Shown piece after piece: positions 8,428-19,796 of a DNA stretch of 53,956 nt (position 1 is the first letter of the stretch; the number at the start of each line of letters is the position of its first letter). The position numbers and the translations under genes were made by a program. Where the stretch lies: positions 1 through 53,956 of the forward strand of contig NZ_JABSTZ010000006.1 in NCBI RefSeq assembly GCF_013283745.1. The letters are read 5' to 3'. The notes under the pieces were generated by a model that was not told the DNA's origin, did not search any database, and saw nothing but the letters and a program-made list of their open reading frames with translations. This DNA is from Aeromicrobium stalagmiti (lineage in GTDB: Bacteria; Actinomycetota; Actinomycetes; Propionibacteriales; Nocardioidaceae).

Positions 8428-10317
8428 TCACGGCAGGTCGAGCAGCCGAACGCCCTCGCCCGTGACCAGTGCGACGCGCCCGTCGGCCAGCTCGATCGTC
8501 CGGACGACGGCAGCGTCCGGGCCGTGCTCGACGCGCTCGACGGTGCTGCGGAGCGTGCGCTTGCCGACGGTGATCGTCGCGAGGTCGACGCCGCGACCCT
8601 TGCGCAGCACCACCAGAGCCGTGCTGCGGCCGGGCAGCCACGTGAAGGCTCGAGGATCCGTCGTGGCGACGGCGCGCGAGCGGCGATAGCCGACGACGTC
8701 GGTGCGGCTGACGTCCGCGAGGTCACGGGTGTCGAAGAGGGCGACCTGCGCGTTGCCGGCATCGTCGACGCCCACGCCCAGCAGGCGGTCGTCGTTGAGC
8801 GGGTGCAGGTAGTCGCTGAAGCCGGGGATCTTCAGCTCACCGATCAGTCGGGGCCGTCCGGGCGATGACAGGTCGACCGTGTGCAGCGGGTCGACCTGTC
8901 GGTAGGTGACCACCACAGCCAGGTCGTCGAACCATCGCACGCCCTTGATCTGCTCGTGCCGACCGATCTTGTCGAGCCGTCCGATCTCGACCAGACGGTC
9001 GCGGTCGCGGCGCATCGTGACGACCGAGTTGAAGCTGCCGGTCTCTGACGACGGCCCGACGGCGGCGCGCAGCACGCCGTCGGCCTCGTCGAGCGACCAC
9101 CGGTCGGCGATGCTCCCCTCGATCTCTCCCGACGCGACGTGTCGAGCGCGGGCCCCGTCCAGCGCCAGGTCGAAGACGTGGGTCGTCCCGCCCGAGGGGA
9201 GAGCGCGATCCCCGAGGTCACCGATCCGGCAGCCGGCGCAGCCTGCCGGGAACGGACCGGGGTCGCCGGGCCCGGCCACCAGGTAGAGGTGATCGGCCGA
9301 CGCGTACGCGAGCGGGGTCGAACCGGCGAGGGCGATCGCCTGCGGCTCGGTGGGCCGGGACAGCTCGATGCCGACCACGCTGACCGTGTCGAGCCCCAGC
9401 TCGTCACCGGGCACGGCCACGTCGGTGCACTCCACCAGACGGCGGGAGCCGTCTCCGGCGTCATAGGTCGGCAGCCAGTCGGCCAGGGTCGAGGCGGCGA
9501 CGGCCCGGCGGTTCGTCTCGAGCGCCTGCTGCCGGCTCGTCCGGGTGCCGTCCGGCTCGACGAACCGCAGCGCAGGGAGTCCCGAGGACAGCACGAGACG
9601 CGCGACGGACCCGTGCTGACGGACGGCGACCACCCGTGAGGCGTAGATGACGTCCGACGTGATCGCCGGCCGCTCGGGGTCGGCGAGCGACACGGTGATG
9701 ACCCTCGCCCCTCGTCGGCGGCGACTCGTGTCGTCACGGACGCTCGCCCGGTCCGCGCCGATCGCCACGACGGTGTCGCCCGAGAGGAGCAGCTCGGCGT
9801 CGTCGATCTTCGGCAGGTGCAGGGAGGACACGACCCGCATCCCGCGATCGGTCGCCTCGTGGACGACCAGCTCGTCGTCCCGGACACGCACCACTCGCAC
9901 GCCGTCCGTCTTGACCGTGTCGGGCTCGTCCACCCCCGTCTCCTGGACGTTGGTGCCGGTCTCGCTCGCCGTCTGGCGGACGGTCCTGGACACGCCTGCG
10001 GAGTCGGAGCGGTCCTGCGCGCGGTCGTCGAGCACGCCGTAGGCCACGACCGGCGGGCCTGCCCAGCCCCAGGCGGTCACCAGGTCCCGGCCACGCTCGC
10101 GGTACGAGGCCAGCAGCTCGTCGCACGAGGTGGCGGCGTCGAGGTCGGCACGGAACGCCGCCGGGCGGGCGTCCGGGCCCAGCGCGTCCGGTCGCGAGGA
10201 GCCGGTGCCCACTCGCGTTCCGGCGAGGAACGAGACGGCCAGTGCCGCAGCGACACCGGCGACCAGCAGGGGGCGGGCCAGTCGGCGCGGGGCCGGGTCT
10301 GCGTCGTGATCGGTCAT
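8428..10317 (-). CDS. Secreted beta-propeller domain protein
   Basis: Protein of 629 aa. It has an N-terminal membrane anchor/signal segment (LLVAGVAAALAVSFLAGTRV), then a large extracytoplasmic region with repeated beta-propeller blades, for example GVRWFDDLAVVVTYRQVDPL and LIGELKIPGFSDYLHPLNDD. It belongs to the prokaryotic beta-propeller family (PF09826 type), whose function is unknown. I set the start at 10317 (MTDHDADP) because the longer reading has no signal-like N-terminus. It is inserted against the strand of the steB-pyrG pair, which is contiguous in mycobacteria, so it is an accessory insertion in the core block. Confidence 0.75.
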   Translation of the reverse strand: MTDHDADPAPRRLARPLLVAGVAAALAVSFLAGTRVGTGSSRPDALGPDARPAAFRADLDAATSCDELLASYRERGRDLVTAWGWAGPPVVAYGVLDDRAQDRSDSAGVSRTVRQTASETGTNVQETGVDEPDTVKTDGVRVVRVRDDELVVHEATDRGMRVVSSLHLPKIDDAELLLSGDTVVAIGADRASVRDDTSRRRRGARVITVSLADPERPAITSDVIYASRVVAVRQHGSVARLVLSSGLPALRFVEPDGTRTSRQQALETNRRAVAASTLADWLPTYDAGDGSRRLVECTDVAVPGDELGLDTVSVVGIELSRPTEPQAIALAGSTPLAYASADHLYLVAGPGDPGPFPAGCAGCRIGDLGDRALPSGGTTHVFDLALDGARARHVASGEIEGSIADRWSLDEADGVLRAAVGPSSETGSFNSVVTMRRDRDRLVEIGRLDKIGRHEQIKGVRWFDDLAVVVTYRQVDPLHTVDLSSPGRPRLIGELKIPGFSDYLHPLNDDRLLGVGVDDAGNAQVALFDTRDLADVSRTDVVGYRRSRAVATTDPRAFTWLPGRSTALVVLRKGRGVDLATITVGKRTLRSTVERVEHGPDAAVVRTIELADGRVALVTGEGVRLLDLP

Positions 10318-10402
10318 GTCGGCAGATGTCCGGCAACCGCGCGATCGGCACGTGTGGGCCAACCGACAGGTGTGTCGTTGGCGGTGAGGGTCGATTCGTT
10401 GG

Positions 10403-12760
<2,358 letters not shown>

Positions 12761-12764
<4 letters not shown>

Positions 12765-13690
12765 GCTCGCCGGTCGCCCGGGGCATCCAGGACTACCTGA
12801 GCCACCTGGGCGTCGAGCGTGGCCTGGCCACCAACACGCTGCAGTCGTACCGCCGCGACCTGCGCCGCTACCTCGCCTTCCTGGGGTCGCGTGACCTGAC
12901 CGAGCCGGGTGCGATCACCGAGAACGACATCGCTGCGTTCCTCGGCGAGCTGCGCACCGGCGACCCCGACCACGTGGCGCTGGGCACGGCCAGCGCGGCG
13001 CGCACGATCGTCGCCGTCCGCGGGCTGCACCGCTTCTGGCTGCGCGAGCAGATCGTCGCCACCGACGTCACGGCGGCGATCAAGCCGCCACGGCCGGCGG
13101 CTCGGCTGCCGAAGGCGCTCCCGCTGTCGGACATCGAGGCGCTCCTCTCGGCCGCGGGCGCGCCGGGCACGGTCCTGGCCGCACGCGACCGCGCACTCCT
13201 GGAGGTGCTGTACGGCACGGGCGCCCGCATCTCCGAGGCGGTCGGCCTCGACATCGACGACCTCGACCTCGAGGACTCGACCGTGCTCCTGCGGGGCAAG
13301 GGCGGCAAGCAGCGCATCGTCCCGCTCGGGTCGTACGCCCGGGCGTCCCTCGCCGACTACCTGACGGCCTCGCGGCCCGCCCTCGTGTCGGCGACGACGC
13401 GGACGCCCGGCGTGTTCCTCAACGCCCGTGGCGGTCGGCTGTCGCGGCAGAGCGCGTGGACGGTGCTGACGAAGGCTGCCGAGCGGGCCGGAATCACGAC
13501 GGAGGTGTCGCCGCACACGCTCCGTCACTCGTTCGCGACCCACCTGCTCGACGGCGGCGCCGACGTCCGTGTGGTGCAGGAGCTGCTCGGTCACGCGTCG
13601 GTGACGACGACCCAGATCTACACCCTCGTCACGGTGGAGAAGCTGCGCGAGATCTATGCGACGGCACATCCGCGGGCATCCCGGCAGTAA
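12761..13690 (+). CDS. xerD: Tyrosine recombinase XerD
   Basis: Protein of 309 aa, site-specific recombinase that resolves chromosome dimers at dif with XerC. The N-terminal SAM-like domain begins [20 protein letters not shown]. Catalytic residues are visible: Arg in [12 protein letters not shown], Lys in [10 protein letters not shown], His/Arg in [12 protein letters not shown], His in [11 protein letters not shown] and the Tyr nucleophile in QIYTLV. Its position in the pyrG-Nudix-xerD-parA-scpA order is typical of the housekeeping gene rather than a phage integrase. Confidence 0.93.
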
Positions 13691-13737
13691 GCCGGCGACT
13701 CGTCCGGCTGCGTGGTCGTCAAGTCGACTTGTGGCGG

Positions 13738-13743
13738 TAGAGT
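13738..13743 (+). promoter_or_regulatory. Probable -10 element for parA-scpAB operon
   Basis: TAGAGT stands 38 bp before the parA ATG in the 91-bp gap after xerD. A perfect 10-bp palindrome AAGTCGACTT lies just upstream (13720-13729). No convincing -35 was seen. Confidence 0.4.
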
Positions 13744-13781
13744 GGCGCTCGTCCGCCGGGTCGAGCTGCAGGGGTTAACGC

Positions 13782-14630
13782 ATGAGCAAGGAACTGGGAC
13801 CGACCGGACGGCCGATGCCGAACTTCCCGGATCCCACGCCGCGTGACCCGTCCAGGCCCGCGACGATCATCGCGCTGTGCAACCAGAAGGGTGGCGTCGG
13901 CAAGACCACGACGACCATCAACCTCGGTGCCGCGCTGGTCGAGACCGGCCGCAAGGTGCTGCTGGTCGACTTCGACCCCCAGGGGTCCATGACGGTCGGC
14001 CTCGGCGTCAACGCGCACGAGCTCGACCAGAGCATCTATCACGTCCTGATGGACCGCGAGATCGCCATCAAGGACCTGATCATGCCGACGGCCGTCGAGG
14101 GCCTCGACCTCGTGCCGTCCAACATCGACCTGTCGGCCGCCGAGATGCGCCTGGTCACCGAGGTCGGTCGCGAGCAGGTGCTCGCCCGGGTGCTCAAGCC
14201 CATCCGCGCCGACTACGACGTCATCCTGATCGACTGCCAGCCGTCGCTGGGCCTGCTCACGGTCAACGCCCTGACAGCTGCCGACGGCGTGCTGGTGCCC
14301 CTGGAGTGCGAGTACTTCGCGCTGCGCGGCGTCGCGCTGCTCAAGGACACGATCGAGAAGGTGCGCGACCGCACCAACGACGAGCTGCAGATCATCGGCC
14401 TGCTGGGCACGATGTACGACAGCCGCACGCTGCACGGCAAGGAGGTGCTGCAGACCCTCGTGGAGGGCTGGGGCGACCTGGTGTTCCACACCGTCATCCG
14501 GCGCACCGTGAAGTTCTCCGACTCGACGGTGGCCGGCGAGCCGATCACCGAGTACGCCACGACGTCACCGGGGGCGGAGTCCTACCGCCAGCTGGCGAGG
14601 GAGGTACTCGTTCGATGCCCCGACGCGTGA
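13782..14630 (+). CDS. ParA family ATPase
   Basis: Protein of 282 aa. The deviant Walker A motif CNQKGGVGKTTTTINLG lies at about residues 33-49, with LLVDFDPQGS (A') and VILIDCQPSLGLL (B) following. It belongs to the Soj/ParA clade but sits in the scpA-scpB neighbourhood (Rv1708 position), not beside a parB at oriC. The partner is probably the small RHH-like protein encoded by the overlapping next gene. A cargo-positioning or chromosome-organisation role is likely. Confidence 0.88.
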   Translation: MSKELGPTGRPMPNFPDPTPRDPSRPATIIALCNQKGGVGKTTTTINLGAALVETGRKVLLVDFDPQGSMTVGLGVNAHELDQSIYHVLMDREIAIKDLIMPTAVEGLDLVPSNIDLSAAEMRLVTEVGREQVLARVLKPIRADYDVILIDCQPSLGLLTVNALTAADGVLVPLECEYFALRGVALLKDTIEKVRDRTNDELQIIGLLGTMYDSRTLHGKEVLQTLVEGWGDLVFHTVIRRTVKFSDSTVAGEPITEYATTSPGAESYRQLAREVLVRCPDA

Positions 14631-14962
14631 CGACATCGTCGGGAGGCGCCGGCAAGCGCCCCTCGATGCCCGGTGCGGACGAGCTGTTCCGGGCCACCGC
14701 CCCGGCGAAGTCCGACGAGGTCCCCGAGCCCGAGCCGAGCGTATCGGCCAGCGGCCGGGTCAAGCACGACGAGAAGATGACGGTCTACGTGACCGCGGCC
14801 GAGCTGCTCGCCGTCGAGCAGGCCCGCCTGACGCTCCGCGCCGAGCTCGGCCGCAGCGTCGACCGTGGACGGTTCGTGCGCGCGGCGCTCGCGGTGGCCC
14901 TGGCCGACCTGGAGTCGCGCGGCACCCAGAGTGACGTCGCCCGGCGATTGAGCGAGTCGTGA
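14615..14962 (+). CDS. Small ribbon-helix-helix-like ParA partner
   Basis: Protein of 115 aa overlapping parA by 16 bp and scpA by GTGA. The first 55 residues are basic then acidic and probably disordered. The C-terminal half (KMTVYVTAAELLAVEQARLT through RGRFVRAALAVALADLE) has the strand-helix-helix pattern of RHH DNA-binding proteins. In plasmid partition systems a ParA can work with a small RHH centromere-binding protein (ParG type), so this may be the adaptor of the chromosomal ParA. The start is ATG 14615. The function is an inference. Confidence 0.65.
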   Translation: MPRRVTTSSGGAGKRPSMPGADELFRATAPAKSDEVPEPEPSVSASGRVKHDEKMTVYVTAAELLAVEQARLTLRAELGRSVDRGRFVRAALAVALADLESRGTQSDVARRLSES

Positions 14963-15867
14963 CCGTCGCGGACGTCGACGACGCCGCTCCGACCGGGTTC
15001 CAGGTCAACCTCACCAACTTCGAGGGCCCCTTCGACCTCCTGCTGCAGCTGATCTCCAAGCACGAGCTCGACATCACGGAGGTGGCGCTGTCGACCGTCA
15101 CGGGCGAGTTCATCACCTACATCAAGGCGATGGGCGACGACCTGGAGCAGACCACCAACTTCCTGCTGGTGGCCTCGACGCTGCTCGACCTCAAGACCGC
15201 GCGCCTGCTGCCCCAGGCCGAGGTCGAGGACGAGGAGGACCTCGCGCTGCTCGAGGCCCGCGACCTGCTCTTCGCCCGCCTGATGCAGTACCGAGCGTTC
15301 AAGCAGGTAGCCGGCATCATGGCCGAGCGCCTCGCGCAGGAGTCCAAGCGGTTCCCGCGCATCGTGACGCTCGAGTCGCGGTTCGCCGACCTGCTCCCGG
15401 AGGTGCTGATCTCGGTCGGTCCCGCCGAGCTGGCGATGCTCGCCGCCAAGGCGTTCGAGGACAAGCCGGTGCCGATCCTGTCGCTCACGCACCTGCATGC
15501 ACCCCAGGTGAGCGTGCGCGAGCAGGCACACCTCGTCGTCGACCAGCTGCGGCGCAAGGGCGAGATGACCTTCCGGGCCCTGACGGCCGACGCGCCCGAC
15601 CTCATGACCAAGGTGGCGCGGTTCCTCGCGGTGCTCGAGCTGTTCCGCGAGGGCGCCATCTCGTTCGAGCAGGCGACACCGCTCGGTGACCTGCACGTGC
15701 GCTGGACCGGCACCGACGAGGGCGACATCGACGTGGGCGACGAGTTCGACGAGCCAGCCGGCTCGCCCGACGAGGTCGTCCTGATCCCCGAGGACCTCGT
15801 CGATGACGACTCCACCATCCCTGACGACAGCCCAGCACCTGACCACACTGAGAGCAGTGATGACTGA
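14959..15867 (+). CDS. scpA: Segregation and condensation protein A
   Basis: Protein of 302 aa, the kleisin subunit that bridges the SMC heads. The N-terminus has the conserved NFEGPFDLLLQLISKHELDIT, the C-terminal winged-helix is near FRALTADAPDLMTKVARFLAVLELFREG, and there is an acidic tail. The tail (last 60 residues) is unusually long and Asp/Glu rich. GTG start in GTGA overlap with the RHH-like gene. Confidence 0.93.
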   Translation: MTVADVDDAAPTGFQVNLTNFEGPFDLLLQLISKHELDITEVALSTVTGEFITYIKAMGDDLEQTTNFLLVASTLLDLKTARLLPQAEVEDEEDLALLEARDLLFARLMQYRAFKQVAGIMAERLAQESKRFPRIVTLESRFADLLPEVLISVGPAELAMLAAKAFEDKPVPILSLTHLHAPQVSVREQAHLVVDQLRRKGEMTFRALTADAPDLMTKVARFLAVLELFREGAISFEQATPLGDLHVRWTGTDEGDIDVGDEFDEPAGSPDEVVLIPEDLVDDDSTIPDDSPAPDHTESSDD

Positions 15868-16582
15868 CCAGCACGTCCCCACCGGACCCCACGAGCTCGA
15901 GCTGGAGATGCTCGACCTGCAGCCCGCCCTCGAGGCGGTGCTGATGGTCGCCGACCAGCCGCTCGACCACCTGACCCTCGCCCAGGCCGTGGGCCACCCG
16001 CCGAGCGACGTCGAGGAGGCCCTGACCGCGCTCGCCCAGGAGTACACCGACCAGGGGCGTGGCTTCGAGCTGCGCAACATCGCCGGTGGCTGGCGCTTCT
16101 TCACCCGCGAGGAGTACGCCGGTGCGGTCGAGCGGTTCATCCTGGACGGCCAGCAGGCCCGCCTGACCCAGGCGGCGCTGGAGACGATGGCCGTCGTCGC
16201 CTACCGCCAGCCGATCAGCCGCTCGCGCATCTCCGCGATCCGCGGCGTCAACGTCGACGGCGTCGTGCGGACGCTGGTGACCCGTGGCCTCATCGAGGAG
16301 AACGGCGTCGACGGCGAGAGCGGCGCGATCCTCTACTGCACCACGAGCTACTTCCTCGAGCGCATGGGACTCGGTGACATCACCGAGCTGCCCGACATCG
16401 CCCAGCACCTGCCCGAGATGGAGGACATGGAGGACGAGGGTCTCGCCGGCGCGGAGGAGGTCCTGGCCGATCTCGCGTCGCAGGACCCGATCGGCGACGA
16501 CGAGACTGCCGAGCAGACGACCGAGCCCGCTGAGCAGACGACTGAGGCTGTTCCCACCGAAGAGACGGACGACCGTGGCTGA
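15860..16582 (+). CDS. scpB: Segregation and condensation protein B
   Basis: Protein of 240 aa, the winged-helix subunit of the SMC-ScpAB complex. Family motifs: ALEAVLMVADQPL, GFELRNIAGGWRFFTR, and TQAALETMAVVAYRQPISR with RGVNVDGVVRTL. A 45-residue acidic, Thr/Glu-rich C-terminal tail follows. I use ATG 15860, which overlaps scpA by 8 bp, rather than the longer upstream start. Confidence 0.93.
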   Translation: MTDQHVPTGPHELELEMLDLQPALEAVLMVADQPLDHLTLAQAVGHPPSDVEEALTALAQEYTDQGRGFELRNIAGGWRFFTREEYAGAVERFILDGQQARLTQAALETMAVVAYRQPISRSRISAIRGVNVDGVVRTLVTRGLIEENGVDGESGAILYCTTSYFLERMGLGDITELPDIAQHLPEMEDMEDEGLAGAEEVLADLASQDPIGDDETAEQTTEPAEQTTEAVPTEETDDRG

Positions 16583-17303
16583 GATCCGCCTGCAGAAGGT
16601 CCTCGCCCAGGCCGGCCTCGGCAGCCGCCGGCGGTGCGACGACATGATCGCGCACGGTCGGGTCGAGGTGAACGGCGAGATCATCGACGTCATGGGCGCG
16701 CGGGTCGACCCGGCGACCGACGTCATCCGGGTCGACGGCAAGCGCATCCCGGTGGCGAGCGGTCACGCCTACGTCCTGCTCAACAAGCCGCGCGGCATCG
16801 TCACCTCGATGGCCGACGAGCGGGGCAGGCCCGACCTGGCCTCGTTCGTCGAGGGTCGTGAGGACCGGCTGTTCCACGTCGGACGCCTCGACACCGACAC
16901 GTCGGGGCTGCTCGTCCTGACCAACGACGGCGACCTGGCCCACAAGCTGGCCCATCCCTCGTTCGAGATCACCAAGACCTACGTCGCCCTGGTCGACGGC
17001 ACCGTGCCCGACACGCTGGGTGCACGGCTCAAGACGGGCATCGAGCTCGATGACGGCCCGGCCCAGGTCGACCGCTTCCTGGTCAAGGACCGCTCCCGGG
17101 GCCGGTCGCTGGTCGAGCTCGACATCCACATGGGTCGCAACCGGATCGTCCGCAGGCTGCTCGACGCTGCCGGGCACCCGGTCCGCGAGCTGACCCGCAC
17201 GGCCTTCGGACCTCTGCACCTGGGCGGAGTGTCGTCAGGCACGATGCGCGACCTCACCCGCGACGAGCTGGGGGCGCTGTTCGACAGCGTCGACGGTCGA
17301 TGA
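16575..17303 (+). CDS. rluB: 23S rRNA pseudouridine synthase RluB type
   Basis: Protein of 242 aa. An N-terminal S4 domain (RLQKVLAQAGLGSRRRCDDM) is followed by the RsuA/RluB catalytic core with the essential Asp in GRLDTDTSGLLVLTNDGDL and the NRIVRRLL motif. It isomerises a uridine in large-subunit rRNA. GTG start at 16575 overlaps scpB by 8 bp; scpA-scpB-rluB-cmk is a conserved string. Confidence 0.92.
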   Translation: MAEIRLQKVLAQAGLGSRRRCDDMIAHGRVEVNGEIIDVMGARVDPATDVIRVDGKRIPVASGHAYVLLNKPRGIVTSMADERGRPDLASFVEGREDRLFHVGRLDTDTSGLLVLTNDGDLAHKLAHPSFEITKTYVALVDGTVPDTLGARLKTGIELDDGPAQVDRFLVKDRSRGRSLVELDIHMGRNRIVRRLLDAAGHPVRELTRTAFGPLHLGGVSSGTMRDLTRDELGALFDSVDGR

Positions 17304-18376
17304 CCGCGGTCGCCCCCCGCGCCCTTCCCGGACCGGTGCTGGTCATCGGCTGCGGACTCATCGGCACGTCGGTCGGCTTGGCTCTGCGGGCGCACGACGT
17401 CGACGTGCTGCTGGTCGACGCAGAGCCCGCCAACATCGCGGCGGCGGTCGAACGGGGTGCGGGCCGTCCGTTCACCGACGACGTCGTGCCCTACCTCGTC
17501 GTCGCTGCGGTGCCACCCGCGGCAGCGGCCGCGGTCGTCGCCTCTGCGCTCGTGCGGTGGCCGACGGCCTTCGTCACCGATGTCACGAGCGTCAAGGCCG
17601 GACTGCAGCGGTCGATCGACGCCCAGCCCGGAGCCGAGCGGTTCGCCGGCGGTCACCCCATGGCCGGCAGCGAGCGCTCGGGACCGACGGCAGGCTCGGC
17701 GCAGCTCTTCGAGGGCCGGCCCTGGGCCGTCACCCCGGGTGTCTCGACACTGCCGGCCGCCCTCGACGCCGTCGTCGACATGGCGCTGCACGTGGGCGCC
17801 GTGCCGATCATCCTCGACGCGGCGTCGCACGACCGCGCGGTCGCGCTGGTGTCGCACGTGCCGCAGGTGATGTCGACGCTCACGGCCGCCCGCCTCAACG
17901 ACGCCCAGGGCAACCATCTCGCGCTCGCCGGGGCAGGGCTGCGCGACACGACCCGCATCGCCGGCAGCGACAGCGCCCTGTGGATCGACATCCTCGGCAC
18001 CAACGCCGCCGATGTCCGCGCGGTGCTCGAGCTGGTGCGGGGCGACCTCGACCGGGTCATCGACGCGCTGGGCGAGGACGACACGGCGCTCGGCGACGTC
18101 CTGGAGTCGGGCCGCCGCGGCACCGCGTTGATCCCCGGCAAGCACGGATCCGCGCCCGCCCGCGTCGACATCGTCCACGTCCAGGTCGCCGACCAGCCCG
18201 GTGAGCTGTCGCGCCTGATGTCGGACACGGGACAATCAGGAGTGAACATCGAGGACCTGCGCCTCGACCACGACCTCGGACGCCCTGTCGGACTCGCCGA
18301 GATCACGGTCGCCCTCGGCGTCGGCGACTCCTTGGTCGAGGCACTCACGTCCCGCGGCTGGACCGCCTACCGCTAG
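17300..18376 (+). CDS. tyrA: Prephenate dehydrogenase
   Basis: Protein of 358 aa in tyrosine biosynthesis, converting prephenate to 4-hydroxyphenylpyruvate with NAD(P). The N-terminal Rossmann motif is VIGCGLIGTSVGLALR, and the catalytic-domain signatures include GGHPMAGSERSGPTAG and DAASHDRAVALVSHVPQ. A C-terminal ACT-like domain begins near residue 290 (IVHVQVADQPGELSRL), suggesting allosteric control by amino acids. It overlaps rluB by ATGA. Confidence 0.92.
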   Translation: MTAVAPRALPGPVLVIGCGLIGTSVGLALRAHDVDVLLVDAEPANIAAAVERGAGRPFTDDVVPYLVVAAVPPAAAAAVVASALVRWPTAFVTDVTSVKAGLQRSIDAQPGAERFAGGHPMAGSERSGPTAGSAQLFEGRPWAVTPGVSTLPAALDAVVDMALHVGAVPIILDAASHDRAVALVSHVPQVMSTLTAARLNDAQGNHLALAGAGLRDTTRIAGSDSALWIDILGTNAADVRAVLELVRGDLDRVIDALGEDDTALGDVLESGRRGTALIPGKHGSAPARVDIVHVQVADQPGELSRLMSDTGQSGVNIEDLRLDHDLGRPVGLAEITVALGVGDSLVEALTSRGWTAYR

Positions 18377-18435
18377 ATGCGCCACCACGAGAGATCAGCA
18401 ACCAGAATCAGCATGCTTGAAGGAGTCGAACACCT

Positions 18436-19098
18436 GTGACATCACCCATGGTCGTCGCGATCGACGGACCCTCCGGGTCCGGCAAGTCCAGCACCTCGCG
18501 CGGCGTGGCCGATCGGCTGCAGCTCGCCTACCTCGACACCGGCGCGATGTATCGCGCCATGACGTGGGCGCTGCTGCAGCAGGGGGTCGACCTCGACGAC
18601 GCCGAGGCGATCGCCGCAGCGGCCGAGAAGGTCACGCTGGAGTCGGGCACCGACCCGATCGACCCGACGATCCACGCCGACGGCACGGACGTCGCCGACC
18701 CGATCCGCTCCGAGGAGATCACCAGCTCCGTCAGCCTCGTCGCCGCGGTGCCGCGAGTCCGCGAGATCCTCGTCGACCTGCAGCGCGAGACGATCGCCGC
18801 GAGCGACGGCATCGTCGTGGAGGGCCGTGACATCGGCTCGACCGTGGCGCCGGACGCTCCGGTCAAGATCTACCTCGTCGCCGACCCGGCCGCCCGGGCC
18901 GCACGCCGCGCGGCCGAGAACGGTGGTGCCGACACGGCCGCCACCGAGCTCGCCCTCGCCCGGCGCGACCAGATCGACTCCAACCGCGCGGCGTCCCCGT
19001 TGGTGAAGCCCGACGGCGCCGTGGTGGTCGACAGCACCCACCTGAACCTCGACGAGGTGATCGACGCCATCGTCGGGATCGTCGACTCCGCGAGCTGA
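18436..19098 (+). CDS. cmk: Cytidylate kinase
   Basis: Protein of 220 aa that phosphorylates CMP and dCMP. P-loop GPSGSGKSSTSRGVA is at residues 9-23, the CMP-binding YLDTGAMYRAMTW follows, and EGRDIGSTVAPDA is also present. GTG 18436 has AGGAG 10 nt upstream, supporting the start. Neighbours rluB/tyrA and der are typical. Confidence 0.94.
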   Translation: MTSPMVVAIDGPSGSGKSSTSRGVADRLQLAYLDTGAMYRAMTWALLQQGVDLDDAEAIAAAAEKVTLESGTDPIDPTIHADGTDVADPIRSEEITSSVSLVAAVPRVREILVDLQRETIAASDGIVVEGRDIGSTVAPDAPVKIYLVADPAARAARRAAENGGADTAATELALARRDQIDSNRAASPLVKPDGAVVVDSTHLNLDEVIDAIVGIVDSAS

Positions 19099-19103
19099 TC
19101 TCG

Positions 19104-19796
19104 ATGGCCGACGTCGCGCAGGGGCTCCCGGAACGAGGGTTGAGGTTCGCGCGCGGTCGGGCACGCGGCTACTTCCACCGTCGGTGGGAGATCCACGAGC
19201 GGGGTCAGGGCCGTGTGCCCGAGACCGGGCCGGTGATCCTCGCGAGCAACCACATCGGCTGGCTCGACGGTCCGCTGCTCGTCGCCACGGCACCACGTCC
19301 GCCGCACGCGATGGTCAAGGAGGAGGAGTTCGCCGGCAAGACCGGTCACCTGCTCCGCCTCGTCGGTCAGATCAAGGTCTCGCGCTCGCGCACCGACGTC
19401 GGCGCGATCCGTCAGGCCGTGCAGGCGCTGCAGGCCGGACAGTGCGTGCTGCTCTATCCCGAGGGCACCCGAGGGGACGGCGAGATGACGTCGTTCAAGG
19501 GTGGCGTGACCTACCTGGCCCTCGTCACCGGGGCGCCGGTCGTGCCGGTCGCAATCTTCGGCACGCGGCAGCCGGGGGAGCCGGGGGAGGCCCGCCCGGC
19601 CCGCGGAGCGCGGCTCGACATCGTCTACGGAGAGCCGATCCGGCTGCCGATGCAGGGATGGCCGCGAGATCGTGGGATGATGGACGACGCAGGTGAGCAG
19701 ATCCACGATCACCTGCTTGCCCACGTCTCCCGGGCCAAGGACGCGCTCAAGCGCGACTTGCCCGGCCCTCTGCCGACAGGAAGCTCCGATGGCTGA
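19104..19796 (+). CDS. 1-acyl-glycerol-3-phosphate acyltransferase family
   Basis: Protein of 230 aa, PlsC-like. It has the HX4D motif in [13 protein letters not shown] (about residues 48-60) and the [11 protein letters not shown] motif II for glycerophosphate binding. It likely acylates lysophosphatidic acid in membrane lipid synthesis. It lies 5 bp after cmk and overlaps der by 8 bp, a common actinobacterial cmk-plsC-der arrangement. Confidence 0.88.
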   Translation: MADVAQGLPERGLRFARGRARGYFHRRWEIHERGQGRVPETGPVILASNHIGWLDGPLLVATAPRPPHAMVKEEEFAGKTGHLLRLVGQIKVSRSRTDVGAIRQAVQALQAGQCVLLYPEGTRGDGEMTSFKGGVTYLALVTGAPVVPVAIFGTRQPGEPGEARPARGARLDIVYGEPIRLPMQGWPRDRGMMDDAGEQIHDHLLAHVSRAKDALKRDLPGPLPTGSSDG

